From Candidatus Pelagibacterales bacterium (GTDB taxonomy: Bacteria; Pseudomonadota; Alphaproteobacteria; TMED109), in contig NYVM01000065.1 in NCBI GenBank assembly GCA_002684605.1, positions 45,291-109,290 of the forward strand: DNA of 64,000 nt. Direction: 5' to 3'. A program made the translations under genes and the position numbers. Positions 52,231-63,255 of the stretch are shown one piece after another. Numbering within the stretch: the first letter of the stretch is position 1; each line of letters starts with the position of its first letter. The notes beneath the pieces are model-generated. The model was not told the origin of the DNA. It did no database searches and worked only from the letters and a program-made list of their open reading frames with translations.

Positions 52231-52596
52231 ATGACACCACTCTATATAGAGTATCTGCCTATAGCTATATTTATTGCATTTGCTGGTGGGCTATCTGTAT
52301 TATTTGCCATTTCATCTTGGATGATTGGAAAGCAACTTCCTGACTCAGAAAAATTGTCTCCTTATGAATGTGGCTTTGAGCCATTTGAGGATGCTAGAAT
52401 TCAGTTTGACGTTAGGTTTTATTTAGTTGCAATATTATTTATTATATTTGACCTTGAGGTAGCATTTCTTTTTCCTTGGGCTGTTGCATTATCAGATATA
52501 GGTATTTTTGGTTTTATCTCTATGATGATATTTTTGTTTATCTTGACTATTGGCTTTATTTATGAGTGGAAAAAAGGAGCTCTAGAATGGGATTAA
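52231..52596 (+). CDS. nuoA: NADH-quinone oxidoreductase subunit A
   Basis: A 121-residue membrane protein, the standard NuoA/ND3 size, with three hydrophobic segments at about 9-31, 66-86 and 90-112. The conserved [17 protein letters not shown] loop (residues 36-52) contains the ND3 cysteine, and [12 protein letters not shown] is the family's second signature. SD TTGAGGT is well placed. It is the first of a continuous nuo operon; its stop overlaps nuoB by 10 bases. Confidence 0.96.
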   Translation: MTPLYIEYLPIAIFIAFAGGLSVLFAISSWMIGKQLPDSEKLSPYECGFEPFEDARIQFDVRFYLVAILFIIFDLEVAFLFPWAVALSDIGIFGFISMMIFLFILTIGFIYEWKKGALEWD

Positions 52597-53117
52597 AGCA
52601 AAACGCAAGCAGTTTAATTCAAGGAAAAGAAGCTTTTGAAGCGGCGGCTTCGGATGTTAGAAACAAAGGTTTTGTTGTAGCAAGAATAGATAAATTGTTT
52701 ACATGGGCAAGAACTGGTTCTTTATGGCCAATGTCATTTGGACTAGCATGCTGTGCAGTTGAAATGATGCATGCTGGAGCAAGTAGATATGATTTAGATA
52801 GATTTGGATTAGTATTTAGACCAAGCCCAAGGCAATCAGATGTCATGATTGTAGCAGGTACTTTAACTAATAAAATGGCCCCAGCACTCAGAAAAGTATA
52901 TGACCAGATGCCTGAACCAAGATGGGTTATATCAATGGGAAGCTGCGCTAATGGTGGAGGATATTATCACTACTCTTATTCTGTAGTAAGAGGATGCGAT
53001 AGAATTGTTCCTGTTGATGTATATGTTCCTGGATGCCCTCCAACAGCGGAAGCACTTTTATACGGAATTATCCAATTACAAAAAAAAATTACGCGTCAAA
53101 ATTCTTTAGGAGTATAA
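52587..53117 (+). CDS. nuoB: NADH-quinone oxidoreductase subunit B (cluster N2)
   Basis: About 176 residues, the PSST subunit. The N2 [4Fe-4S] cysteines are the double cysteine in [10 protein letters not shown], the cysteine in [13 protein letters not shown] and the one in [16 protein letters not shown] chose the ATG at 52587 because AAGGAG at 52574-52579 is seven bases upstream; an ATG 21 bases earlier would overlap nuoA by more and lacks an SD. Overlaps nuoA by 10 bases. Part of the peripheral arm at the quinone site. Confidence 0.95.
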   Translation: MGLKQNASSLIQGKEAFEAAASDVRNKGFVVARIDKLFTWARTGSLWPMSFGLACCAVEMMHAGASRYDLDRFGLVFRPSPRQSDVMIVAGTLTNKMAPALRKVYDQMPEPRWVISMGSCANGGGYYHYSYSVVRGCDRIVPVDVYVPGCPPTAEALLYGIIQLQKKITRQNSLGV

Positions 53118-53123
53118 ATTAAA

Positions 53124-53753
53124 TTGAATAAGGCATATCAAGACAGTTATAATAAAAGGCATGTTGATATTCAAAAAATCTTAATCGAAAGATTTGCTGG
53201 AGGAGGTTTAGAGACCTATATTAAATTTGGTGAGTTGACCATAACTATAGATAAATCTAACCTTATAAAGGTAATAAGTTTTCTAAAAGAAGATAAAGAT
53301 TTTCAATTTAAACAGTTAATAGATATTTGCGGAGTAGATTATCCAAATAGATTGGAAAGGTTTGAAATTGTTTATCACTTGTTAAGTTTAAATTTAAATC
53401 AAAGAATAAGAGTAAAATTATCTGTTAAAGATGGAGATATGGTTCCTTCCATTGTTACAATATTTGAGGCTGCTAATTGGCACGAGCGAGAAGTGTGGGA
53501 TTTATATGGTGTAATATTTTCAGATCATCCAGATTTACGTCGTATTTTAACTGATTATGGCTTTGAAGGACATCCTTTAAGAAAGGACTTTCCTTTATCT
53601 GGGTTTACTCAGGTTAAATATGATGATTCAGAGAAAAGAGTAATAAATGAGAAAGTAAATTTAGTTCAAGACTTTAGGAGCTTTGATTTTGAAAGTCCAT
53701 GGGAAGGGCCAGAGTATAATGACGTAGGTAAAAGTTTGGGTAAAAAAAAATGA
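53124..53753 (+). CDS. nuoC: NADH-quinone oxidoreductase subunit C (30 kDa)
   Basis: A 209-residue protein matching the 30 kDa subunit. The signature is in [41 protein letters not shown] (read in parts; [10 protein letters not shown] at about 130). The start is TTG at 53124, with AGGAG at 53108-53112; no in-frame ATG lies near. It remains separate from nuoD, unlike the fused NuoCD of enterobacteria, as in alphaproteobacteria and mitochondria. nuoD overlaps its stop by four bases. Confidence 0.94.
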   Translation: MNKAYQDSYNKRHVDIQKILIERFAGGGLETYIKFGELTITIDKSNLIKVISFLKEDKDFQFKQLIDICGVDYPNRLERFEIVYHLLSLNLNQRIRVKLSVKDGDMVPSIVTIFEAANWHEREVWDLYGVIFSDHPDLRRILTDYGFEGHPLRKDFPLSGFTQVKYDDSEKRVINEKVNLVQDFRSFDFESPWEGPEYNDVGKSLGKKK

Positions 53754-54928
53754 CAGATGTGCAATTAAAAAATATGACATTAAATTTTGGACCTCAGCAT
53801 CCAGCAGCCCATGGAGTACTTCGTCTAGTTTTAGAAATGGATGGGGAAGTAGTTGAAAGAACCGACCCGCATATAGGTTTGCTGCATAGAGGTACTGAAA
53901 AATTAATTGAACACAAAACATATATGCAAGCTATACCATATTTTGATAGATTAGATTATGTATCTCCTATGTGTCAGGAGCATGCTTTTGTATTATCTGC
54001 AGAGAAATTATTAAATATTAAAGTTCCTATAAGAGCGCTTTTTATAAGAGTACTATTTGATGAAATTACAAGAGTTCTTAACCATTCGCTTCAAATTGCT
54101 GCACAAGGTTTAGATTTAGGAGCTACAACTCCTTTCTTATGGCTTTTTGAAGAACGAGAAAAATTAATGGGTTTTTATGAGCAAGTATCTGGTTCTAGAC
54201 TTCATGCTGCTTACTATAGAGTTGGAGGAGTGCACCAAGACCTTCCAGAAAATCTAATAGCCGATATTGAAGAATGGTTATCAGGCTTTGGAAAAGTAGT
54301 AGAAGATATAGAAACTTTACTTTCGGATAACCGAATATTTAAGCAAAGGACTGTGGATATAGGGGTTGTTTCACCTGAGGAAGCATTAAATTGGGGATTT
54401 ACAGGTCCAATGCTAAGAGGTTCAGGAGTTGCATGGGATTTAAGAAAGTCTCAACCTTATGCGATATATGATGAAGTTGATTTCGATGTTCCTGTGGGTA
54501 AAAATGGAGATTGTTATGATCGCTATTTATTAAGAGTTGAAGAAATGAAACAGAGCGTAAAGATAATTCGTCAGGTTTTAGATAACATGCCGCCAGGTAA
54601 CGTTATAGTTGATGATTCTAGGTTTTATCCTCCTAAAAGAGATGAGATGAAACATTCAATGGAGGCTCTAATCAATCATTTTAAACTATTTACAGAAGGA
54701 GTGAGAGTTCCTGCTGGAGAAGTATATACTGCTGTAGAGGCTCCTAAGGGGGAGTTTGGTGTGTATTTAGTATCAGATGGGTCAAGTAAGCCATATAGAT
54801 GTAAAATAAGAGCTCCTGGGTTCTCTCATTTACAAGGTTTAGATTTCATGGCTAAAGGACATATGTTAGCTGATTTAGTAGCTTGTATAGCCACATTAGA
54901 CGTTGTGTTTGGAGAGATTGACAGATGA
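53750..54928 (+). CDS. nuoD: NADH-quinone oxidoreductase subunit D (49 kDa)
   Basis: A 392-residue 49 kDa subunit. [21 protein letters not shown] near 9-29 carries the conserved HxxxH quinone-site histidines, then [16 protein letters not shown] near 38-53. The C-terminal FDMVFGEIDR end is the family end. ATGA overlap with nuoC and with nuoE. It forms the quinone-binding cavity with NuoB. Confidence 0.96.
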   Translation: MTDVQLKNMTLNFGPQHPAAHGVLRLVLEMDGEVVERTDPHIGLLHRGTEKLIEHKTYMQAIPYFDRLDYVSPMCQEHAFVLSAEKLLNIKVPIRALFIRVLFDEITRVLNHSLQIAAQGLDLGATTPFLWLFEEREKLMGFYEQVSGSRLHAAYYRVGGVHQDLPENLIADIEEWLSGFGKVVEDIETLLSDNRIFKQRTVDIGVVSPEEALNWGFTGPMLRGSGVAWDLRKSQPYAIYDEVDFDVPVGKNGDCYDRYLLRVEEMKQSVKIIRQVLDNMPPGNVIVDDSRFYPPKRDEMKHSMEALINHFKLFTEGVRVPAGEVYTAVEAPKGEFGVYLVSDGSSKPYRCKIRAPGFSHLQGLDFMAKGHMLADLVACIATLDVVFGEIDR

Positions 54929-55521
54929 GTATAAGAAGACCCGCTCCAGAAAACTTGCAACCAGAAAATTTTGTTTTCACAAAAGATAATATTAACAGAA
55001 TTAATAAGATTTTTCTTAAATATCCAGAAGGTAAAAAAGCTAGTGCATTGTTACCTTTGTTAGATTTAGCTCAAAGACAACATGATAATTGGCTTCCAAA
55101 GGCTGCTATGTCTGAAATTGCTAGAATGTTAAATTTGCCAATGATTAAAGTTATGGAAGTGGCTACTTTTTATACTATGTATAATTTGTATCCAGTAGGT
55201 AAGAATTTGCTACAAGTGTGTACTACGACGCCTTGCTGGTTAAGAGGAAGTGATGACATAGTTTCGGTGTGTAAAAATAAATTAGGAATTAATTTTGGAG
55301 AAACTACAAAAGACAATAAATTTACTTTATTAGAGGTGGAATGCCTCGGAGCTTGTTCAAATGCCCCAATGGTTCAGATAAATGATAATTTTTATGAAGA
55401 TCTAGATAAAGAGTCTATTAAAAATATTATAGAAGATTTAAAAAAAGATAAACAGCCTAAAATTGGACCTCAGTCTAATAGAAAAGGCTCAGAACCTAAA
55501 AGAATTAAGGTGGTAGCATAA
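54925..55521 (+). CDS. nuoE: NADH-quinone oxidoreductase subunit E (24 kDa)
   Basis: A 198-residue thioredoxin-like subunit that holds the N1a [2Fe-2S] cluster. Ligands: [10 protein letters not shown] (two cysteines near 96 and 101) and the [14 protein letters not shown] pair near 137 and 141. The C-terminus has a Lys/Pro-rich tail ([17 protein letters not shown]) that is typical of alphaproteobacterial members. Overlaps nuoD by four bases and nuoF by one. Confidence 0.95.
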   Translation: MSIRRPAPENLQPENFVFTKDNINRINKIFLKYPEGKKASALLPLLDLAQRQHDNWLPKAAMSEIARMLNLPMIKVMEVATFYTMYNLYPVGKNLLQVCTTTPCWLRGSDDIVSVCKNKLGINFGETTKDNKFTLLEVECLGACSNAPMVQINDNFYEDLDKESIKNIIEDLKKDKQPKIGPQSNRKGSEPKRIKVVA

Positions 55522-56807
55522 TGATTTCATCTGAAAATATTATATTTAGTGACCTTTATGGGTTTGATGGTAATAGCATAGCTAAAAGTGAAAAAAGAGG
55601 AGATTGGGATAATACTAAATCTTTATTAGATAAAGGAAGTGAATGGATTATCAATGAAGTAAAAGCATCGGAATTGAGGGGAAGAGGAGGTGCTGGTTTT
55701 CCAACAGGTTTAAAGTGGTCATTTATGCCTAAGGTTAAAGCAAAGCCTCATTATATAGTAATAAATGCAGATGAGAGTGAGCCAGGAACTTGTAAAGATA
55801 GAGAAATAATGAGAAATGAGCCACATAAGTTAATAGAAGGGACTCTTATAGCAGGTTTTGCAATGCAAGCTAATCATGGTTTCATTTATATAAGAGGTGA
55901 ATTCGTAGAGGAAGCTAGAGTTTTGAATGATGCCATAACCGAAGCATATAAAAAAGGTTATTTAGGAAAAAATGCATGTAATTCAGGATTTTCATTTGAT
56001 ATTACTCTTCATAGAGGTGCTGGAGCATACATCTGTGGAGAAGAAACTGCATTATTAGAAAGTCTAGAAGGTAAGAAGGGGCAGCCTAGATTAAAGCCTC
56101 CTTTTCCAGCAAATGCAGGGCTTTATGGTTGTCCTACTACAGTTTCTAATGTAGAAACTGTAGCTGTCGTTCCAACAATTTTGAGAAGAGGGTCAAGTTG
56201 GTTCTCTTCTTTAGGTAATAAAAATAATACCGGCACTAAACTTTTTTGTATTTCTGGTCATGTAAATCATCCTTGCGTTGTAGAAGAAGAGATGGGAATT
56301 TCTCTAAAAGAGCTTCTGGAAAAACATGCAGGAGGTGTAATTGGAGGATGGGATAATTTGTTAGCTGTTATACCAGGTGGTTCTTCAACTCCATTAATAC
56401 CTGCTAGTGTATGCAATACTGTTAATATGGATTTTGATTCTTTAAAAAGCGAAGGTACAGGTTTAGGAACAGCCGGAGTGATCGTAATGGATAAATCGAC
56501 TGATATAATAAAAGCTATTTGGAGATTATCAAAATTTTATAAGCATGAATCGTGCGGACAATGCACTCCATGCAGAGAAGGAACGGGATGGGTAATGCGA
56601 TCTATGGAAAGATTGATACATGGTAATGCTAATTTAAAAGATATTGATGCTTTACAAAATGTATGTGATCAAATGGAAGGCCATACAATTTGCGCTTTAG
56701 GAGATGCTGCAGCATGGCCAGTTCAAGGTCTAATTAAGCACTTTAGACCTGAAATAGAAAAAAGAATCAACAATTATAAAAATTTAAATTTTAGAGCAGC
56801 TGAGTAG
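55521..56807 (+). CDS. nuoF: NADH-quinone oxidoreductase subunit F (51 kDa)
   Basis: A 428-residue FMN and NADH-binding subunit. [15 protein letters not shown] near 54-68 is the FMN/NADH glycine loop, [15 protein letters not shown] the second conserved segment and [15 protein letters not shown] near 345-359 holds three cysteines of the N3 [4Fe-4S] cluster; the fourth is in GHTICALGD near 396. It accepts hydride from NADH and starts the Fe-S chain. Starts on the last base of nuoE. Confidence 0.96.
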   Translation: MISSENIIFSDLYGFDGNSIAKSEKRGDWDNTKSLLDKGSEWIINEVKASELRGRGGAGFPTGLKWSFMPKVKAKPHYIVINADESEPGTCKDREIMRNEPHKLIEGTLIAGFAMQANHGFIYIRGEFVEEARVLNDAITEAYKKGYLGKNACNSGFSFDITLHRGAGAYICGEETALLESLEGKKGQPRLKPPFPANAGLYGCPTTVSNVETVAVVPTILRRGSSWFSSLGNKNNTGTKLFCISGHVNHPCVVEEEMGISLKELLEKHAGGVIGGWDNLLAVIPGGSSTPLIPASVCNTVNMDFDSLKSEGTGLGTAGVIVMDKSTDIIKAIWRLSKFYKHESCGQCTPCREGTGWVMRSMERLIHGNANLKDIDALQNVCDQMEGHTICALGDAAAWPVQGLIKHFRPEIEKRINNYKNLNFRAAE

Positions 56808-56817
56808 GTATAATTAA

Positions 56818-58875
56818 TTGGTAAAACTATTTGTAGATGATAAAGAAGTAGAAGTAGCTGATGGATCAACAGTTATGCAAGCGTGCGAAAAAATAGGAGA
56901 GGAAATACCTCGTTTTTGTTTTCATGAAAGGTTATCTATAGCAGGAAATTGCCGAATGTGTTTAGTCGAGGTAGAAGGAGCCCCTAAGCCAGTTGCAAGT
57001 TGTGCAATGCCGGCAGCTGAAGGTATGAAAATAATTACTAAATCAGATAAAGTAAAAATTGCAAGAGAAGGGGTAATGGAGTTTTTACTAATAAATCATC
57101 CTTTAGATTGTCCTATATGTGATCAGGGTGGAGAATGTGATTTACAAGATCAGGCATTATTTTATGGTAGAGGAGAAACTAGATATGAAGAAGATAAAAG
57201 GGCTGTAGATAATAAGCCTTTTGGACCATTAATTAAAACTACTATGACAAGATGTATTCACTGTACTAGGTGTGTAAGGTTTATGGATGAAGTTGCAGGT
57301 GTTCATGATTTAGGTGCAATAGGAAGAGGAGAGGATATGGAAATAATAACTGACTCTCCAAATGGTCTAGGTGGAGAATTGTCAGGAAATATTATTGATC
57401 TTTGCCCAGTAGGCGCATTAACTTCTTCCCCTTATGCTTTTAAGGCAAGGCCATGGGAATTAACTAAAATAAATAGTATTGATGTGCTTGATGGATTAGG
57501 TTCAGCTATTGAAGTAGGTTGCAAAAATGGGGAAGTTCTAAGAGTTTTGCCAAGATTAAATGAAGACATTAACGAAGAATGGTTAGGGGATAAGTCTAGA
57601 TTTGCAATAGATGGTTTGGTTAACCAAAGATTAGATGCTCCTTATAAAAAAAATATAAAAGGTCATTTAGTGGCTTGCTCATGGGATGAAGCTTTTAAAA
57701 CATTAGCCGAAAAGATTAAAAGTATAAAATCTACAGAAATAGGCGCTTTAGTTGGAGATCAAGCATGTTTAGAATCTGTGGTTGCTTTAAAAGACTTGAT
57801 GGCGCAATTTAATGTAGAGAATATTGATTGTAGACCTATGGGATCAACGTTGCCTACGGAGATAAAAAATAGAAGTGGGTGGTTATTTAATCCAACTATA
57901 TCAAGTATTGAAGAATGTGATTCAATATTAATTATCGGAAGTCAACCGAGATACGAAGCAGCATTGTTAGATGCGCGTATAAGAAAAACTTGGCTTGCAA
58001 AAGGGTTGAAAATTTCAAGAATTGGAGGAGGGGATCCTTCTAGTTACCCTATAGAAGAATTAGGAAATGATATTGATATAATAGATCAAATATATAAAGG
58101 TAAACACTCATATAATAAAATATTAGATTCTTCTAGTAAGCCTTTGTTTATTATAGGAGAAAATGTTTTAAATAGAAAAGACGGATCTGGTATATTAGGC
58201 AGATTAAGAGAGGTAGCAAAGAAATATAATTCATTTTCAAATAAATGGAATGGTTTAGCAATTTTGCATTATGCAGCTAGCAGAGTAGGTGCTTTAGAAA
58301 TTGGTTTTGTTCCTTTTAATAAAGGTTTAAATACTAAAGGCATAATAGAAGGTGTTAGTAAAAATGATATTAAATTACTTTGGTTATTAGGTTCAGATGA
58401 ACAAAACTTTAGTAATAAAAATAATACATTTATTGTTTATCAAGGCCACCATGGCGATATAGGTGCAGAAAGCGCAGATTTAATTCTACCTGGTTCTGCA
58501 TATACTGAGAAAGATGCAACTTACTTAAATACAGAGGGCAGGGTACAAAGAACTAATGTAGCTGTTTCTCCGCCAGGTGAGGCAAGGGAAGATTGGAAAA
58601 TAATTAGAGCATTTTCTAGCTATGTTAATAAAACACTTCCTTATGATAATATATTTGAGATTAGAGAAAGGATGTCAAAAATTAATAAATCCTTAATAAT
58701 TGAAAACTCTTTAATTCAAGGTGATTTTAATGATATAGGCAATGTATCAATAAAACTATTAAATAAAATTTTAAAGCCAAAAAAGATTAATTATTTTATG
58801 ACGTGTCCTATTTCTAGAGCTTCTGAAACTATGGCCAAGTGCTCTATATCAAAAAGTGAAATGGTTAAAAAATGA
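56818..58875 (+). CDS. nuoG: NADH-quinone oxidoreductase subunit G (75 kDa)
   Basis: A 685-residue subunit. The N-terminal ferredoxin domain has [16 protein letters not shown] and ASCAMP ([2Fe-2S] N1b); [17 protein letters not shown] near 101-117 binds N5 through His and three Cys; [10 protein letters not shown] and DLCPVGAL bind N4. The rest is a molybdopterin-oxidoreductase-like domain. Start is TTG at 56818: translation gives [13 protein letters not shown], the family N-terminus. nuoH overlaps its end by four bases. Confidence 0.95.
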   Translation: MVKLFVDDKEVEVADGSTVMQACEKIGEEIPRFCFHERLSIAGNCRMCLVEVEGAPKPVASCAMPAAEGMKIITKSDKVKIAREGVMEFLLINHPLDCPICDQGGECDLQDQALFYGRGETRYEEDKRAVDNKPFGPLIKTTMTRCIHCTRCVRFMDEVAGVHDLGAIGRGEDMEIITDSPNGLGGELSGNIIDLCPVGALTSSPYAFKARPWELTKINSIDVLDGLGSAIEVGCKNGEVLRVLPRLNEDINEEWLGDKSRFAIDGLVNQRLDAPYKKNIKGHLVACSWDEAFKTLAEKIKSIKSTEIGALVGDQACLESVVALKDLMAQFNVENIDCRPMGSTLPTEIKNRSGWLFNPTISSIEECDSILIIGSQPRYEAALLDARIRKTWLAKGLKISRIGGGDPSSYPIEELGNDIDIIDQIYKGKHSYNKILDSSSKPLFIIGENVLNRKDGSGILGRLREVAKKYNSFSNKWNGLAILHYAASRVGALEIGFVPFNKGLNTKGIIEGVSKNDIKLLWLLGSDEQNFSNKNNTFIVYQGHHGDIGAESADLILPGSAYTEKDATYLNTEGRVQRTNVAVSPPGEAREDWKIIRAFSSYVNKTLPYDNIFEIRERMSKINKSLIIENSLIQGDFNDIGNVSIKLLNKILKPKKINYFMTCPISRASETMAKCSISKSEMVKK

Positions 58876-59891
58876 TAGATTTTTTATATAGCCAAAATTT
58901 CATTACGTTTTTAATTATCATGCTAAAAATAATTGCTTTAGTTGTACCTTTACTGGTAATAGTTGCATTCTTAACTTATGCAGAAAGAAAAGTTATTGCA
59001 TCAGTTCAATTAAGAAAGGGTCCTAATGTGGTAGGTCCTTTTGGCCTTTTACAGCCTTTAGCGGATGGACTTAAACTATTCTCTAAAGAAACTATATTTC
59101 CTACTGTATCAAATAAAATAGTTTTTTTACTTGCTCCTATGATTGCTTTTTCTCTATCTATTGCGGCTTGGGCAGTCATACCTATATCAGATGGCTGGGT
59201 GATTTCTAATATTAATGTGGGCATTCTATATCTTTTTGCAGTATCTTCATTATCGGTTTATGGAATTATAATGGCTGGTTGGGCCAGTAATTCTAAATAT
59301 GCATTTATGGGAGCGCTTAGATCAGCAGCACAGATGGTATCATATGAAGTATCTATAGGGCTAGTTATTGTCACAGTTTTAGTATGTGTAGGATCATTGA
59401 ATTTATCAGAAATTGTTTATGCTCAAAAATCTACATGGTTTGTATTTCCATTATTTCCTATGTTTGTAGTTTTTTTTATTTCTGCATTGGCTGAAACTAA
59501 TAGAGCACCTTTTGATTTGCCAGAAGATGAATCGTCCTTAGTTGGAGGTTATTTTACAGAATATTCTTCAATGTTATTTGCAATGTTTTTCCTTGGTGAG
59601 TATGCAGCTATGATTATGATGAGTGGTATGGCAACTATATTATTTTTAGGAGGATGGCTAGCTCCATTTAATATATCTATACTTAATATTATTCCGGGTT
59701 TTATATGGTTTTCTTTGAAAACATCTTTAATGCTGTTTGTATTTTTATGGGTAAGAGCAACTTTTCCAAGGTTTAGGTATGATCAACTCATGAGAATCGG
59801 ATGGAAAGTATTTTTACCTTTTTCTTTATTGTGGGTTGTTTTAACTTCGGGTTTTTTAATAATATTTAACTTACTGCCAGTTAGTGGTTAA
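58872..59891 (+). CDS. nuoH: NADH-quinone oxidoreductase subunit H (ND1)
   Basis: A 339-residue membrane subunit with about eight hydrophobic segments and the ND1 signatures: [23 protein letters not shown] near 42-64, [27 protein letters not shown] near 208-234 (given in parts), and [20 protein letters not shown] near 292-311. It lines the quinone-entry channel together with NuoB and NuoD. Overlaps nuoG by four bases; 12 bases to nuoI. Confidence 0.96.
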   Translation: MIDFLYSQNFITFLIIMLKIIALVVPLLVIVAFLTYAERKVIASVQLRKGPNVVGPFGLLQPLADGLKLFSKETIFPTVSNKIVFLLAPMIAFSLSIAAWAVIPISDGWVISNINVGILYLFAVSSLSVYGIIMAGWASNSKYAFMGALRSAAQMVSYEVSIGLVIVTVLVCVGSLNLSEIVYAQKSTWFVFPLFPMFVVFFISALAETNRAPFDLPEDESSLVGGYFTEYSSMLFAMFFLGEYAAMIMMSGMATILFLGGWLAPFNISILNIIPGFIWFSLKTSLMLFVFLWVRATFPRFRYDQLMRIGWKVFLPFSLLWVVLTSGFLIIFNLLPVSG

Positions 59892-59903
59892 GGGGTACGG
59901 TCT

Positions 59904-60392
59904 TTGAAAAAAATATATAGGTCTATATGGTTCATGATTTTAGGAGAACTTTGTTCTGGTATGTTTTTAACATTAAAATATATGTTTAGGAAACCTGTAA
60001 CAATAAACTATCCATTTGAAAAAGGTAAATTAAGCCCCCGTTTTAGAGGAGAACATGCTCTTAGGCGTTACCCAAATGGAGAAGAACGGTGTATAGCTTG
60101 TAAGCTATGTGAGGCCGTTTGCCCCGCGCTAGCTATTACAATTGAATCTGAGCCAAGAGAAGATGATAGTAGAAGAACAACTAGATATGATATTGATATG
60201 ACAAAATGTATTTACTGTGGATTATGTGAAGAAGCTTGTCCTGTTGATGCTATTGTTCAAGGGCCAAATTATGAGTTTGCAAAAGAAACTAGATCAGAAT
60301 TATTATATGATAAGGCCAAGCTTTTAGAAAACGGAGATAGATGGGAATCTGTTTTATCAAAAAATATTCATGTAGATAAACAATTTAAGTAA
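59904..60392 (+). CDS. nuoI: NADH-quinone oxidoreductase subunit I (23 kDa)
   Basis: A 162-residue subunit with two ferredoxin-type motifs: [16 protein letters not shown] near residues 64-79 and [16 protein letters not shown] near 103-118, which bind N6a and N6b. [20 protein letters not shown] is the mitochondrial-type leader. The start is TTG at 59904; the resulting N-terminus MKKIYRSIW matches the family. Twelve bases after nuoH. Confidence 0.95.
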   Translation: MKKIYRSIWFMILGELCSGMFLTLKYMFRKPVTINYPFEKGKLSPRFRGEHALRRYPNGEERCIACKLCEAVCPALAITIESEPREDDSRRTTRYDIDMTKCIYCGLCEEACPVDAIVQGPNYEFAKETRSELLYDKAKLLENGDRWESVLSKNIHVDKQFK

Positions 60393-60411
60393 TAGCTAAG
60401 GTTTAATAAAA

Positions 60412-61017
60412 ATGCTTCCTTTTTTCTTTTATACATTTGGTATAATTTTAGTAGTTTCATCTATTATGGTAATAGTTACAAGAAATCCTGTTCATTCAGT
60501 ATTTTTTCTAATTCTTGCTTTTTTTAATGCAACAGGACTTTTTATTATAATGGGTGCTGAGTTTTTAGCTATGCTTCTTTTAGTTGTTTATGTTGGAGCT
60601 GTAGCTGTATTATTTTTATTTGTAGTTATGATGTTAAATATAGACTTTAAAACCTTAAGAAAAGGAATGATTAAAAATGCTCCTTTAGGGATAATTATTG
60701 GAGGGGTTTTATTAGCAGAGATTGTTTTTTCTTTTGTTGGAATGAGATATGGCATTGATAATCAGCCAGGTAATCAATTATTTCTTGTTTTAGGAGAAGA
60801 AGAGAATACAAGAGCATTAGGGAAAGTGTTATATACAAATTATATTTATTTATTCCAATGTGCAGGTTTAATTCTTTTAGTAGCTATGATAGGTGCAATA
60901 GTATTGACTCATAGAAAGAGAGACAATTCAAAAAACCAAGATACTGTAAAGCAGATTCTTAGAAATAAGGAAGATACTTTAGAAATTAAAAAAGTAGAAA
61001 TTGGAAAAGGAATATAA
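60412..61017 (+). CDS. nuoJ: NADH-quinone oxidoreductase subunit J (ND6)
   Basis: A 201-residue membrane subunit with five hydrophobic segments. [22 protein letters not shown] near 23-44 and [25 protein letters not shown] near 50-74 (given in parts) are the ND6 signatures. The C-terminal 30 residues are a charged tail ([13 protein letters not shown]). Two bases separate it from nuoK. Confidence 0.94.
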   Translation: MLPFFFYTFGIILVVSSIMVIVTRNPVHSVFFLILAFFNATGLFIIMGAEFLAMLLLVVYVGAVAVLFLFVVMMLNIDFKTLRKGMIKNAPLGIIIGGVLLAEIVFSFVGMRYGIDNQPGNQLFLVLGEEENTRALGKVLYTNYIYLFQCAGLILLVAMIGAIVLTHRKRDNSKNQDTVKQILRNKEDTLEIKKVEIGKGI

Positions 61018-61019
61018 TA

Positions 61020-61331
61020 ATGTATCAAATAAGCCTTACACATTATTTAATTTTAGCATCTATAATATTTACAATCGGTATATTTGGTGTATTTCTTAAT
61101 AGAAAAAATCTAATTATAATATTAATGTCTATAGAACTTATGCTTTTGGCTGTAAATATTAATTTTATTGCCTTTTCAACTCATTTAAATATTATTTTAG
61201 GTCAAGTATTTGCTCTATTTATATTAACAGTAGCAGCCGCAGAAGCGGCAATAGGCTTAGCTATTTTGGTCGTCTTCTTTAGGTCTAGAGGAACTATAGC
61301 TGTTGACGATGCTAATAGTATGAAAGGTTGA
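61020..61331 (+). CDS. nuoK: NADH-quinone oxidoreductase subunit K (ND4L)
   Basis: A 103-residue three-helix subunit, the standard size. [18 protein letters not shown] near 36-53 contains the conserved membrane glutamate E39, and [18 protein letters not shown] near 67-84 contains the second membrane glutamate, E75. The short C-terminus ([13 protein letters not shown]) is typical. One base separates it from nuoL. Confidence 0.95.
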   Translation: MYQISLTHYLILASIIFTIGIFGVFLNRKNLIIILMSIELMLLAVNINFIAFSTHLNIILGQVFALFILTVAAAEAAIGLAILVVFFRSRGTIAVDDANSMKG

Positions 61332-61332
61332 T

Positions 61333-63252
61333 ATGCTCACACTTTTAGTATTTTTACCATTAATAGGCTCTTTACTCAGTGGGCTTTTCCCATCATTTCT
61401 TGGAAAAAAAGGTGTTCTATGGGTTCCAACAATTTTATGTTTAGTGTCTTTTATTTTTTCAGTGATATTACTTTTTAATGCTATATCTGGAGATTCTTAT
61501 ACAATTATATTGGGTAATTGGATAAATTCTGGAAATCTTAAAGTTAGCTGGGCTTTAAGGTTTGATATGTTAAGCGCTATGATGCAGTTGGTAGTTATGC
61601 TTGTATCTACTTTAGTACATATATATTCTATTGGTTACATGGACCATGACCCTCATAAAGCAAGATTTTTTTCTTACTTATCTTTGTTTACTTTTGCGAT
61701 GCTAATGTTAGTAACTTCAAATAATTTCTTACAACTTTTTTTTGGGTGGGAAGGGGTTGGATTGTGCTCATATTTGTTAATAGGTTTTTGGTTTAAAAAA
61801 CAAAGTGCAAATGCAGCAGCTATTAAGGCATTTTTAGTTAACAGGGTTGGAGATCTAGGATTAATACTAGGTATTGCGGCCATTTATTTTATAACTGGTA
61901 GCTTAGATTATGATATTGTTTTTAAGAGTGTCCCTTCAATATTAAATTTTAATATTACACTATTTAATTATACGGTTCCTTGTATAGAAATAATCTGTTT
62001 TTTACTATTTATAGGAGCAATGGGTAAATCAGCCCAAATTGGACTTCACACATGGTTAGCTGATGCCATGGAAGGGCCAACACCTGTATCTGCATTAATA
62101 CATGCTGCTACTATGGTAACGGCCGGTGTATTTCTAGTTTCCAGATGTTCTCCTTTATTTGAATATGCTCCTGTAGCACTTAATTTTGTTATTCTTGTTG
62201 GAGCTTTAACTTCAATATTTGCAGCCTTCATTGCGATATCTCAAAACGATATAAAGAAGATTATTGCCTACTCAACTTGCAGTCAATTGGGTTATATGTT
62301 TTTTGCTTGTGGGGTTTCTGCATATTCTGCTGGAATGTTCCATCTAGTTACACATGCCTTTTTTAAGGCCTTACTTTTTTTAGGAGCAGGATCTATTATT
62401 CATGCTATGTCAGACGAGCAAGATATAAGAAAAATGGGAGGTCTAGCTAGAGCTTTACCTTATACATGTGCAGCCATGTGGATAGGATCTTTAGCTTTAG
62501 CTGGCCTACCTCCATTTGCGGGATTCTTTTCAAAAGATATTATATTAGAAGCTGCTTGGGGTCATCATAGTTTTAATGGATATATTGCTTTTTACTTAGG
62601 CTTATTAGCAGCATTTTTAACGGCTTTTTATTCGTGGAAAATATTATTTATGGTTTTTCATGGCAGCCCTAGAAGTGATATTAGTAAAGCTCATGAATCA
62701 CCTTTATATATATTAATTCCCTTGTTTGTTTTATCAATTGGAGCTGTTCTATCAGGTTGGCTTGGTTATCCAATGGTAGATACGCATCACGATTTTTGGC
62801 AGGGAGCTATTTTAATATTAGATAATCATAAAGCTTTAGTAAATGCACACCATGTTCCACTTCTAGTTAAACTATCTCCTATAATAGTAGCTTTGCTAGG
62901 TATAATTCTTGCATGGCTGTTTTATATTAGAAATACAAACCTTCCTTCTTTATTTTCAAATAAAGTTCTGTTCTTATATAAAGTATCTAAAAATAAATTT
63001 TGGTTTGATGAATTATATGAGTTAGTTCTTTGCAAACCTTTAAAAGCAATAGGTAATTTTTTATGGAATAAAGGAGATATAGGAGTAATAGATAAATTTG
63101 GACCAGATGGAATTACATATATTTGTAGAAAGTTTGCCTCTAAAGTTAAATCATTTCAGAGTGGATATGTTTACCATTATGCCTTTACAATGTTTTTTGG
63201 CTTAATTGCTTTATTTAGTTGGCAGTTTTTAAAATTTTTTGATTGGGTATAA
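61333..63252 (+). CDS. nuoL: NADH-quinone oxidoreductase subunit L (ND5)
   Basis: A 639-residue antiporter-like subunit with many hydrophobic segments. The FFGWEGVGLCSYLLIGFW segment near 137-154, ALIHAATMVTAGVFLVSRCSP near 253-273 (given in parts) and ISQNDIKKIIAYSTCSQLGYM near 302-322 are family signatures; the membrane glutamate E141 and lysines of the proton channels are in these segments. The C-terminal lateral helix region follows residue 500. nuoM starts 3 bases later. Confidence 0.95.
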   Translation: MLTLLVFLPLIGSLLSGLFPSFLGKKGVLWVPTILCLVSFIFSVILLFNAISGDSYTIILGNWINSGNLKVSWALRFDMLSAMMQLVVMLVSTLVHIYSIGYMDHDPHKARFFSYLSLFTFAMLMLVTSNNFLQLFFGWEGVGLCSYLLIGFWFKKQSANAAAIKAFLVNRVGDLGLILGIAAIYFITGSLDYDIVFKSVPSILNFNITLFNYTVPCIEIICFLLFIGAMGKSAQIGLHTWLADAMEGPTPVSALIHAATMVTAGVFLVSRCSPLFEYAPVALNFVILVGALTSIFAAFIAISQNDIKKIIAYSTCSQLGYMFFACGVSAYSAGMFHLVTHAFFKALLFLGAGSIIHAMSDEQDIRKMGGLARALPYTCAAMWIGSLALAGLPPFAGFFSKDIILEAAWGHHSFNGYIAFYLGLLAAFLTAFYSWKILFMVFHGSPRSDISKAHESPLYILIPLFVLSIGAVLSGWLGYPMVDTHHDFWQGAILILDNHKALVNAHHVPLLVKLSPIIVALLGIILAWLFYIRNTNLPSLFSNKVLFLYKVSKNKFWFDELYELVLCKPLKAIGNFLWNKGDIGVIDKFGPDGITYICRKFASKVKSFQSGYVYHYAFTMFFGLIALFSWQFLKFFDWV

Positions 63253-63255
63253 GTA

